This document shows positions 18,343 to 25,850 of a DNA stretch of 64,000 bases, piece after piece (positions within the stretch are counted from its first letter, which is position 1; each line of letters starts with the position of its first letter). The translations under genes were made by a program, and so were the position numbers. Source of the DNA: RYN-230 sp963837515. GTDB taxonomy: Bacteria > Actinomycetota > Actinomycetes > Streptosporangiales > Streptosporangiaceae. The DNA is taken from NCBI GenBank assembly GCA_963837515.1, contig CAWINT010000004.1, forward strand, positions 124,001-188,000. Direction: 5' to 3'. The notes under the pieces were generated by a model. That model worked only from the letters and a program-made list of their open reading frames with translations, made no database searches and had not been told where the DNA came from.

Positions 18343-18580
18343 CCGGCGAAGGCAGGCCCGCCGGAGGCGGGTCTGGCTGAGCCGGTGATCCCGGGGGGTT
18401 CCGGGGGGTCGCCCCCCCGGGCCGGCAGCGCGAAGGCAGGCCCGCCGGAGGCGGGTCTGGCTGAGCCGGTGATCCCGGGGGGTTGCGGGGGGTCGCCCCC
18501 CCGGGCCGGCAGCGCGAAGGCAGGCCCGCCGGAGGCGGGTCTGGCTGAGCCGGTGATCCCGGGGGTCGTGCCCCGGGCAA
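18326..18580. repeat. Array of 84-bp tandem hairpin repeats, same family as 6264-6653
   Basis: The marker ccggtgatcc occurs at 18382, 18466 and 18550, an exact 84-bp period. A leading partial copy (gggccattgaccggcgaa) starts inside the helicase 3' end. Units again carry a CCCGGGGGG/CCCCCCCGGG stem and a ggcccgcc/ggcgggtc stem. The second stem has compensated bases relative to the other array (ggccctcc/ggagggtc there), which suggests selection for pairing. The third unit has a shortened core. May act as a repeated terminator after the helicase. Confidence 0.92.
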
Positions 18581-18694
18581 GCGGAAAGGCGGCGGCCCCC
18601 GCCGGGGGGGAGGGCGGGGGCCGCCAAACGGTCCGGCCCCGGGGGGGCAGAGCCGGTCCCGCACTCAGCAAAGCCTACGTGTACTTGCGCCAAG

Positions 18695-18722
18695 TTACCA
18701 ATCGGTCATCGCGCCTTAGGCT
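18695..18722 (+). promoter_or_regulatory. Possible promoter of the HAD phosphatase gene
   Basis: TTACCA at 18695-18700 and TAGGCT at 18717-18722, spaced 16 bp, in a less GC-rich patch just before ATG 18726. If used, the transcript would be nearly leaderless. Weak match, judged by eye only. Confidence 0.3.
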
Positions 18723-18725
18723 GAA

Positions 18726-19532
18726 ATGCATGTTCTCGCCTTAAGCTCGGCTGCTGTGACTGGATCCGCCGCAGACGGCCGCCGGGCCGCCGCCGCTTTC
18801 TTTGATCTCGACAAAACGATCATCGCAAAGTCCGCGACCTTGGCTTATGGGCCGTCGTTTTACCGAAATGGCCTGATCAGCCGGGGTGACGCCGTACGCA
18901 GCGCGGTCGCCCAGCTGCTTTACACCTGGCACGGAGCCAGCCACCGGCGGATGGAGCGGATCCGGGATCAGGCCAGCCAGCTGTGCTCCGGCTGGCCGGC
19001 GGAACGGGTCCGCGAAATCGTCACCCGGCACCTGGACGAGCTCATCCTGCCCTACGTCTACCCCGAGGCCCGCGCGCTGCTCGACCGGCACCGGGCGGCG
19101 GGCGAGGACGTGATCATCGTCAGCACCTCGGGCCAGGAGATGGTCGGGCCGATCGGCGCGCTGCTCGGCGCCGCCCTGGTGATCGCCACCCGGATGGAGA
19201 TCGCCGAAGGATGCTACACGGGGCAGATGGAGTTCTACGCCTACGGCGAGGCCAAGGCGGAGCGGGTTCGTGAACTCGCCGCCGAGCGCGGCTACGACCT
19301 CGCCGACTGCTACGCCTACAGCGACTCGGTAACCGACCTGCCGATGCTGGAGACAGTCGGGCGGCCGCACGCCGTCAACCCGGACCGCGCGCTGCGCCGG
19401 CTGGCGCAGCAGCGGGGCTGGCCGGTGCTCAGCTTCGGCTCGCTGCCCGGGGCGGCCACCCGCCGTCCCCGGAGCGGTCACGCGAATGTGACCGCGCTGA
19501 TCGATCGAGATCAGGAATCCATCGCCAGCTGA
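18726..19532 (+). CDS. HAD-IB family phosphatase (SerB-like fold)
   Basis: 268-residue HAD hydrolase. Motif I FFDLDKTI holds both aspartates, motif II is IVSTSGQEM, and the motif III/IV region reads YAYSDSVTDLPMLE. This pattern is that of HAD-IB proteins of mycobacteria and streptomycetes. Start could be ATG 18726 or GTG 18756; the first ten residues are not conserved-looking. Substrate unknown; possible substrates include phosphoserine or lysophospholipid head groups. Flanked upstream by the hairpin array and downstream by a long gene-free stretch. Confidence 0.85.
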   Translation: MHVLALSSAAVTGSAADGRRAAAAFFDLDKTIIAKSATLAYGPSFYRNGLISRGDAVRSAVAQLLYTWHGASHRRMERIRDQASQLCSGWPAERVREIVTRHLDELILPYVYPEARALLDRHRAAGEDVIIVSTSGQEMVGPIGALLGAALVIATRMEIAEGCYTGQMEFYAYGEAKAERVRELAAERGYDLADCYAYSDSVTDLPMLETVGRPHAVNPDRALRRLAQQRGWPVLSFGSLPGAATRRPRSGHANVTALIDRDQESIAS

Positions 19533-20169
19533 GCTTTTCCTTCCGGCGGATCCGCCGTAGAAAGGTGTCAGGAGCAACCTCCTGGCACGACACGCGGGTA
19601 CCCACGCGACCATAGCCGCGTAAGGCAGCCGCGGAGGGCCACGGGCCTGGAAGCCCCGCCGTACGGCGGGGGGACGGGCCGGTGCCTCCCGGCACGCGAG
19701 GTGCACGCTTGGTAGCCCGGTGGCCGTGCCAGGCGGGTGCTCCGCGGGCCCGGCCAGCTGGGACACCCTTCCGCCCCGGCGTGACCGGGTCCCATCCTTC
19801 TCCGGGCCCCGGCCCGGCCGGCGTGCCTTCCCCCTTCCCCCTTCCCCGTTCCTCCTTCTTCCCCCGACCGGCCAGCCCGCTTCTGGTCGCCGGCCCGCGC
19901 CATGCCACGCCGCGCGCCGGGTGCTGGCGGTGCGGGGAAACGGTCGTTTAGCTGGCTAATGCGCCCGGGATGCGCTAATAGCGGGAAGGTAGCGCTGAGC
20001 CACCGGCGGGTAATCCCGTAAGATCACCTCCCGGGACTGCCGTTCCCGCGAAAAGGGACAATTCCCGGCGCCTCGCGCCTGGGACTGACCGGGCCGCGGC
20101 GCAGAGCGCAGACTCAGCACGGGCGCGGGCAGGTGAGCGGCGCGACCGCAGGCGAGGGGAGTGGACGTA
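19533..20169. other. 637-bp gene-free region with hairpins and a pyrimidine tract
   Basis: No frame here looks like a protein; the open frames are Arg/Pro/Gly-rich shadows. Visible structure: a 14-bp palindrome CGGCGGATCCGCCG at 19544-19557 just after the HAD stop, a hairpin at 19565-19588, and a pyrimidine-rich tract of about 50 bases at 19820-19868. The last 200 bp, before the holin-like gene, contain TAAGAT near 20018 that might be a -10 element. An unannotated small RNA cannot be excluded. Confidence 0.4.
19565..19588. terminator. Hairpin with 10-bp stem and 4-base loop
   Basis: Arms 19565-19574 and 19579-19588 pair fully, allowing one U-G wobble, around a CAAC loop. It begins 33 bp after the HAD-phosphatase stop codon, so it is probably its terminator. 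Confidence 0.45.
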
Positions 20170-20616
20170 ATGGCCAGGTCTGCAGGATCCACAGCGCTGG
20201 GCAACGCCAGCGAGCCGTCTATCGGCGACCTGGTGGCGCAGGCCATCAAGGACGTCACCCAGCTCATCAAGTGCGAGATCGACCTGGCCAAGCTGGAACT
20301 GCGGGCCGACGCCCGGCGGATCGGCCTGGCCTCCGCACTGGCCGGCATCGCCGCGTTCGCCGGTGTCTTCATCCTCGTGATGGCCAGCTTCGCCTACGCC
20401 TACGGGCTGATCGCGGCGGGGGTCTGGCCGTGGCTGGCGTTCATCTACGTGGCGGTCACCTGGCTGGTGCTGGCCATCATCTCCGGCATCATCGTGTACA
20501 CGAAGGTGCGCGGGGTGACCGGCCTGCAGCGGACCCGCGCGTCGGTCCAGGAAGACCTGGCCATCCTCAGGCGCGATGAGCCCGCGACCGCGCCGCCCGC
20601 CATCGAAGCGGGCTGA
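20170..20616 (+). CDS. Holin-X/YqjD-like small membrane protein (phage-holin-family superfamily)
   Basis: About 148 residues. An N-terminal amphipathic helix (LVAQAIKDVTQLIKCEIDLA) is followed by two strong membrane segments (about 60-83 and 90-115) and a charged tail. This is the layout of the actinobacterial holin superfamily III group, PF07332, which is usually chromosomal and not phage-linked. ATG 20170 is preferred since GGGGAG lies nine bases upstream; GTG 20161 would overlap it. It is followed by the epoxide hydrolase at 4 bp. Function unknown. Confidence 0.75.
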   Translation: MARSAGSTALGNASEPSIGDLVAQAIKDVTQLIKCEIDLAKLELRADARRIGLASALAGIAAFAGVFILVMASFAYAYGLIAAGVWPWLAFIYVAVTWLVLAIISGIIVYTKVRGVTGLQRTRASVQEDLAILRRDEPATAPPAIEAG

Positions 20617-20620
20617 ACCC

Positions 20621-21544
20621 GTGACCGTACGGGGGGAATCCGCCCTCTACGCGGACGGCCCGTGGGCGCACCGGATGGTCAGCGCCAACGGGACCCGCTT
20701 CCACGTCGCCGAGATCGGGGACGGGCCGCTGGTGCTGCTGCTGCACGGCTTCCCGGAGTTCTGGTGGACCTGGCGGGAGCAGCTCACCGCGCTGGCCGGG
20801 GCGGGGTTCCGCGTGGTGGCCCCGGACCTGCGCGGCTACGGGGGCAGCGACAAGCCGCCCCGCGGCTACGACCTGATCACCGCGGCCTCCGACGCGGCCG
20901 GGCTGATCCGCGCGCTGGGCGAGGCCAACGCGGTAGTGGCCGGGCACGACTGGGGCGGCCTGGTGGCCTGGACCATGGGTGCCTACTACCCAAAGGTGGT
21001 GCGGCGGCTGGCCGTCATCTCGATGGCGCATCCGCTGCGGATGCGCTCCGCCGTGCTGACCAACCCGCTCGGCCAGGGGCGCCGCAGCGGGTACGCGTTC
21101 GGCTTCCAGGTCCCGGTGCTGCCCGAGCGGAGCCTGGTCGCCGACCACGCCCAGCGGGTCGGCCAGATGCTGCGCGCCTGGTCCGGGCCGGGCTGGCCGG
21201 ACCCCGACACCGAGCGGCGGTACCGGACCGCGATGTGTGTCCCCTCGGTGGCCCACTCCGCCCTGGAGTACCACCGGTGGTTCGTCCGCTCCCGGTTCCG
21301 GCCGGACGGGCTGCGGTACGCCCGGCGGATGGGCACCCCCATCCAGGCACCCACCCTGCACCTGCAGGGGGCGCTGGACACCTGCGTACTGCCGTCCACC
21401 GCGCGTGGCTCCGGCCGCCACGTGGACGGACCGTACCGGTGGCGATTGATCGACGGGGCCGGGCACTTCCCGCATGAGGAGCGGCCGGAGCGGTTCAGCA
21501 CCGAACTGCTCGGCTGGCTGGCGGACCCTGAACCGGAACGGTGA
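20621..21544 (+). CDS. Alpha/beta hydrolase, epoxide-hydrolase type
   Basis: About 307 residues. The oxyanion-hole motif HGFPEFWW near residue 42 and the nucleophile elbow GHDWGG with Asp110 in place of Ser mark the epoxide hydrolase/haloalkane dehalogenase branch; the catalytic His is in GAGHFPHEERPERF. GTG 20621 is chosen as it precedes the conserved DGPWAHRMV by ten residues; ATG 20576 would overlap the previous gene by 41 bp. The stop overlaps the DUF309 start by 4 bp (GTGA), so the genes are probably co-translated. Confidence 0.87.
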   Translation: MTVRGESALYADGPWAHRMVSANGTRFHVAEIGDGPLVLLLHGFPEFWWTWREQLTALAGAGFRVVAPDLRGYGGSDKPPRGYDLITAASDAAGLIRALGEANAVVAGHDWGGLVAWTMGAYYPKVVRRLAVISMAHPLRMRSAVLTNPLGQGRRSGYAFGFQVPVLPERSLVADHAQRVGQMLRAWSGPGWPDPDTERRYRTAMCVPSVAHSALEYHRWFVRSRFRPDGLRYARRMGTPIQAPTLHLQGALDTCVLPSTARGSGRHVDGPYRWRLIDGAGHFPHEERPERFSTELLGWLADPEPER

Positions 21545-22044
21545 GCGGGCCGGACCGGGACCGGGACCGGGACGCGGCCGGCCGGCCGCGCAACGCCCGG
21601 CCGCGGGACGAGCTGGGCCGCCCGTTGCCCCCCGGCCGTCCCGGCGCGACCCGGATCCCCGATGACCTCGCGCTGCCGCCCGCCGAGGCGCTGCAGACGG
21701 CTCAGCGGCTGCTGGACACCGGCCGGCCGTTCCACGCCCACGAGGTGCTGGAAGCGTCGTGGAAGCAAGCTCCCGCGCCGGAGCGTGAGCTGTGGCGCGG
21801 GCTGGCCCAGATCGCCGTCGGCCTCACGCACGCCCAGCGGGGCAACGCCCGCGGTGCGGTGGCGCTGCTGCGCCGCGGGGGCGAGCGGATCGGCGGTTAC
21901 GGCGCCGCCGCCCCGCACGGCATCGACGCGGCCGGGCTGGCCCTGGCCTGCACCCGGCTCGCGGACCGGATCGAGACGGAGGGCCTGGACCCCCGGACCG
22001 TGCGGCCGGGCCTCGTCCTGGTACCAGCCCGCCCGCCGTCCTAG
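21541..22044 (+). CDS. DUF309 domain protein
   Basis: 167 residues. After an Arg/Asp/Pro-rich N-terminal ~40 residues comes the DUF309 core, recognised by FHAHEVLEASWK, ELWRGLAQIAVGLTHAQRGN and GAVALLRRGGERI. The conserved His-Glu of FHAHE suggests a metal or catalytic site, but no activity is established for the family. GTG start overlaps the stop of the upstream hydrolase. Convergent with marP. Confidence 0.85.
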   Translation: MSGPDRDRDRDAAGRPRNARPRDELGRPLPPGRPGATRIPDDLALPPAEALQTAQRLLDTGRPFHAHEVLEASWKQAPAPERELWRGLAQIAVGLTHAQRGNARGAVALLRRGGERIGGYGAAAPHGIDAAGLALACTRLADRIETEGLDPRTVRPGLVLVPARPPS

Positions 22045-22062
22045 CCGCCTGCCTCCGCCGTC

Positions 22063-23256
22063 CTAGTCGCAGCTCTGGGTGGAGGCCGGCGCCGTGGCGG
22101 CGGCGCCGTGGGCCACGTCGGACCGCACCTCGGACGCGGTCAGCGCGTACCCGGTCTCCTTGACCCCCACCGCGGCGGCAAACACGACCCCGTCCACCTT
22201 CCCGTCCGGGGCCAGCAGCGGGCCACCGGAGTTGCCCGGCTCGACGTTGGCCCGGATCGAGTAGATCTGCCGGGTCACCTCGTGGGCCTGGTAGATGTCC
22301 GGGGCCTGGGCCAGCTGGTCGTCGCCGACCCGCGCGGGCACCGCGGTGAACGCGTGGTCGAGCGGGTAGCCGGCCACGATCGCGCTGGACCCCTGCGGCA
22401 CCGGCCCGGCGAAGCCGAGCGGCCCGGCCCGCAGCCCCGGCACGTACAGCACGGCCAGGTCCCGCTCAGGGTCGAACAGCACCACGGTGGCCGGCAGATG
22501 CCGGCCGGCCCGGGTGGTGACCGTCTGCTGGTTGGCGGCCACCCCGGCGACCACGTGCGCGTTGGTCAGGACGTGCCGCGGGGCGATGACGAACCCGGAG
22601 CCCTCGATCCGCCGGGAGCAGCTCGGCGCGATCCCCATCACCTTGACGATGCTGGCCCGCGCGCTGACCAGCCCGGCCGAGTCCAGCACCGCCTTGTCCG
22701 GCGGCGCGACGGTGAGCGACGGCTCGGCCCCCAGCGCGCCGAACACCTGCACGTAGGGCCCGCTGGCCAGCAGGCTGCGGAAGTCGGAGAACATGGTCCG
22801 GGCGGCCGACGGCATGACCTTGTCCACCGCGCGCAGCACCGCGGACCGGTTGACCTGGCTGGTGACCATGGCGAACGGCGCGTTGACCACCGCCGTGCCG
22901 ATCAGCCAGGCGATCAGCAGCACGCTCAGCACGCTGACCGCGGCGCCCGCGACCGAGTCCAGCAGGGTGGCGGGACGCCAGTTGACCCGGGACCGCACCG
23001 CTGCCCCAATGGCCGAGGCGAGCAACTGGCCGATCATGGCCGCAACGAAGACCGCGATGATGGCCACGAGTGCCTGCTGGGCCGAGCCCTGAACCAGCGA
23101 GCGGGCAAGCTTGGGCGCGAACAGGGCCCCGACCGCGGCCCCGCCGAGGAACCCGGCGAAGCTCAGGATCCCGACGATGAACCCCTGCCGGTAACCTGCG
23201 ACGGCAAAGGCGGCCGCGAGTGCAATCAAGATCAAATCAAGCACGTCACCCGGCAC
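22063..23256 (-). CDS. marP: MarP-family membrane-anchored serine protease
   Basis: 397 residues, the same length as Mycobacterium tuberculosis MarP (Rv3671c), which protects against acid and oxidative stress. Four N-terminal membrane segments (CvpA-like, about residues 5-130) are followed by a periplasmic chymotrypsin-type domain. The triad is His234 (TNAHVV), Asp266 (DPERDLAVL) and Ser343 (EPGNSGGPL). Two cysteines, Cys213 and Cys396, match the disulfide pair known in MarP. Starts at ATG 23256. The proteolytic target here is not known. Confidence 0.93.
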   Translation of the reverse strand: MPGDVLDLILIALAAAFAVAGYRQGFIVGILSFAGFLGGAAVGALFAPKLARSLVQGSAQQALVAIIAVFVAAMIGQLLASAIGAAVRSRVNWRPATLLDSVAGAAVSVLSVLLIAWLIGTAVVNAPFAMVTSQVNRSAVLRAVDKVMPSAARTMFSDFRSLLASGPYVQVFGALGAEPSLTVAPPDKAVLDSAGLVSARASIVKVMGIAPSCSRRIEGSGFVIAPRHVLTNAHVVAGVAANQQTVTTRAGRHLPATVVLFDPERDLAVLYVPGLRAGPLGFAGPVPQGSSAIVAGYPLDHAFTAVPARVGDDQLAQAPDIYQAHEVTRQIYSIRANVEPGNSGGPLLAPDGKVDGVVFAAAVGVKETGYALTASEVRSDVAHGAAATAPASTQSCD

Positions 23257-23353
23257 CAGCCCACCGTATAGCCCTTCGGCCGGTGGTTGGCTCGGGGCTT
23301 GGTAATAGCGCGTCCGCTATCGCCCCGCGGCCTGTGCGGCAACCCCGGCGGGC

Positions 23354-24110
23354 TCAGCCGCCGGCGGACAGCGCCTCGGGCGGCAGTTCCTCCACCCGGC
23401 CCCGGTCCCAGGGCCGCTCCCAGCCACCGAGGGTGAGCAGCCGGTCCACCAGCGCGCCGGTAAATCCCCAGACCACCATGCCGCGCACCCGGAAAGGCCG
23501 GCCCGGTCACCCCGGACGGGTGCCGGATGCTGACCCGGCGGGCCGGGTCAGAAAGCTCGGCCAGCGGCACGCGGGCCACCGCGGTCACCTCAGGCGGGTC
23601 GGCCGCGGCCACCGGCACGGGCCGGCGCCACCAGGCCAGCACCGGCGTGACCGCGAACCCACTGTGCTCGATAAAAACCTCCGGCAGAACGGCCAGTACG
23701 TCAACTCCGGCCGGGTCGACCCCGGCCTCTTCGGCGGCCTCCCGCAACGCCGCCGGGACCGGGCCGCCGTCGGACGGGTCGATGGCACCGCCGGGGAAGG
23801 CTGGCTGGCCGGAGTGCCGCCGCAGCCCCGGGCCGCGCTGCACGAGCAGCAGGTCCGGACCGTCCGGGCCGGTGCCGAACAGCATCAGCACCGCGGACGG
23901 CCGGCCGCCGGCGGGTGGCGGGCGCAGCCGGGCCGGGACCGGTGCCGCCCGGGCCGCCTCGGCCAGGCTGCGCAGCCAGCCGGGCGCCCCCGGGCCGACC
24001 GGGCCGCCCCGGGCGTGCCCGCCCTGCGGGTGGCCGCCCCGGGCGTGCCCGTCCTGGGCATGGCGGTCCGGGTGGTGCCCGGGAGAGGAAGCGGGAGAAC
24101 CGGTGGTCAT
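23354..24110 (-). pseudogene. CoA-pyrophosphatase-like NUDIX hydrolase, frameshifted
   Basis: NUDIX hydrolase gene whose reading frame is broken near its 3' end. The NUDIX box is intact (PGGAIDPSDGG, ALREAAEEAGVD). The frame from ATG 24110 runs to RHPSGVTGPAF, then degenerates. The adjacent frame from the same point reads RVRGMVVWGFTGALVDRLL and ends RVEELPPEALSAGG with a stop at 23354, which is the expected C-terminus. Removing one base of the GG at 23491-23492 restores a single frame. Sequencing error or true mutation. The N-terminus is an unusual His/Gly-rich repeat. ATG overlaps the nth stop by 4 bp, so the two are a translationally coupled pair. Confidence 0.8.
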
Positions 24111-24814
24111 GAGAACGGGCCCGGCTTGACCAGCTTGCGGGCGACCTCGGGGTCGGTGGGCCCCGTTCCGAACGAGGGGCAGAGCCTGGCCAGCGGGCAC
24201 GCCCCGCAGGCCGGCTTGCGGGAATGGCAGATCCGGCGGCCGTGCCAGATCAGCCGGTGCGACAGGATGGTCCACTCCGACTTCGGGAACAGCGCGCCGA
24301 CCTCGGCTTCGATCTTGTCCGGGTCGGTCTGCCGGGTCCAGCCGAAGCGCTGCGACAGCCGGGAGAAGTGGGTGTCCACGGTGATGCCCGGCACGCCGAA
24401 CGCGTTGCCCAGCACCACGTTGGCCGTCTTGCGGCCCACCCCCGGCAGGGTGACCAGGTCGGCCAGGTTCCCCGGCACCTCCCCGCCGAACCGGTCGCAC
24501 AGCGCCTGCCCCAGGCCTATGAGGCTGTTCGCCTTGGCCCGGAAGAACCCGGTGGACTGGATGATCTTCTCCAGCTCGGCGCGGTCAGCGGCCGCGTAGT
24601 CGGCCGCGCTGCGGTAGCGGGCGAACAGCACCGGCGTCACCATGTTGACCCGTTTATCGGTGGTCTGCGCGGACAGGATCGTCGCGATCAGCAGTTCGAG
24701 GGGTGAGCTGAAGTTCAGCTCGCAGTGCGCGTCCGGGTAGAGCAGGGCGAGTTCGCGGTTGATGCGCCGGGCCCGGCGGACGAGCGCGGTGTGGGAGGGC
24801 GGATCGGGGATCAC
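24107..24814 (-). CDS. nth: Endonuclease III (DNA glycosylase/AP lyase)
   Basis: 235 residues. Base-excision enzyme removing oxidised pyrimidines. The helix-hairpin-helix LPGVGRKTANVVLG carries the catalytic Lys129, Asp147 is in VDTHFSR, and the [4Fe-4S] loop is Cys196-X6-Cys203-X2-Cys206-X5-Cys212, all intact. ATG 24814. Downstream NUDIX gene overlaps by 4 bp, a common actinobacterial arrangement. The ComF-like gene lies 9 bp upstream on the same strand. Confidence 0.95.
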   Translation of the reverse strand: MIPDPPSHTALVRRARRINRELALLYPDAHCELNFSSPLELLIATILSAQTTDKRVNMVTPVLFARYRSAADYAAADRAELEKIIQSTGFFRAKANSLIGLGQALCDRFGGEVPGNLADLVTLPGVGRKTANVVLGNAFGVPGITVDTHFSRLSQRFGWTRQTDPDKIEAEVGALFPKSEWTILSHRLIWHGRRICHSRKPACGACPLARLCPSFGTGPTDPEVARKLVKPGPFS

Positions 24815-24823
24815 CCCATCAGC

Positions 24824-25684
24824 CTATTGAGGCCGGCGCCGCGGCAGGCCGTAGTCCCTATCGAGGCCCGCGCCGCGGCAGCCCGTAGCCGCCTCGGCAG
24901 CGGGCCGGTGCACGGCGCACCGGTCGAGCCGCAGCGGCGCGCCCCAGTCCGCGTCGGACGGCCCGAGATGGCGCCCGAGCACCACCACCGCCACGTGCCG
25001 TGCACCCGCCGCACGGCAGACGGCCGCCGCGCTCTGCGCGCTCGAGCCCGACGTCCAGGTGTCGTCGAGGAGCAGCACCGAGGCGCCACCCAGCGGCCCG
25101 GCCGCCCGGAACCGGGCCGGATCGAGATCGCGGCAGCCGGGAGGCTCGCCGCAGGCCGGGATGAGCCGCGCCTCAGGGCGGGCCAGATACGGCCCGACCA
25201 GGCGGCGCAGCGGATGCGGGCCCGCCCGCCCGCGGCTGCTCGGCACCACACCGATGTGCGTGGGCACCGGCATCGCCGCGCGCCGCCACACGCACCGGCC
25301 GTGGTCGTGCAGGAAGACCAGGAGCAGCGCCCGGAGGACCCGGCGCGCGTCCTGCGCCGTCCGCTCCCCGGCCCGGCCCGACTTGTACTGCCACAGGGCC
25401 TGGGCGAAAGGGCTGCCCTTAGGGGCGAAGGCGACGGGCACCACCACGTCGGCCAGAGCCCCGGGCGCGCTCTCCGCGTGTAGCGCACACTGAAAGCAGC
25501 GAGCGAATCCGCCGCCGGCCGGCCCCCGGCACGTGGCACACTCTCCGTGGCCCGACAGCTCCCCGTGGCCTGACGGCGGCGGCCCGGTGAGCGCGGCGGA
25601 GCCTAACGCGACCTGGGTGCGCAGCGCTTCCCACCGCAGCGTGGCCGCAGGTAGGGGACGCGTAACTCTTCCCGGCATGGGCAC
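24824..25684 (-). CDS. ComF-like phosphoribosyltransferase-family protein
   Basis: About 286 residues. A short zinc-finger-like element CATCRGPAGGGFARCFQC near residue 50 is followed by a phosphoribosyltransferase fold with the PRPP loop SVLLLDDTWTSGSSAQSAAA. ComF proteins contribute to DNA uptake in competent species, but in actinobacteria the role is unclear. GTG 25684 or ATG 25678 may start it; no Shine-Dalgarno is evident. The 3' end is followed by nth after 9 bp. Confidence 0.78.
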   Translation of the reverse strand: MPMPGRVTRPLPAATLRWEALRTQVALGSAALTGPPPSGHGELSGHGECATCRGPAGGGFARCFQCALHAESAPGALADVVVPVAFAPKGSPFAQALWQYKSGRAGERTAQDARRVLRALLLVFLHDHGRCVWRRAAMPVPTHIGVVPSSRGRAGPHPLRRLVGPYLARPEARLIPACGEPPGCRDLDPARFRAAGPLGGASVLLLDDTWTSGSSAQSAAAVCRAAGARHVAVVVLGRHLGPSDADWGAPLRLDRCAVHRPAAEAATGCRGAGLDRDYGLPRRRPQ

Positions 25685-25850
25685 GATGCTAGGGAGCGGG
25701 ACCGACAGCCGGTCGCGGCGTGACCCCGCCCGGTGCGGACGCGCCGATCGCGACCAGAGACAGGACGCGCATTAGGCTGGTGCCAGTGGCGGCATACAGT
25801 CACATTGCGGTTACAAAAAGTTTGTCATTGCTGAGCGTCCCGGGGGGGCC

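Noticed and set aside
19429..19908. Minus-strand frames in the gap after the HAD phosphatase
   Set aside because: Gly/Arg/Pro-rich with Lys/Glu runs from the pyrimidine tract; no start signal and no family.
20170..20616. Prophage holin
   Set aside because: The family name is phage holin, but no endolysin, tail or integrase genes are adjacent, and such proteins are common chromosomal genes in actinobacteria.
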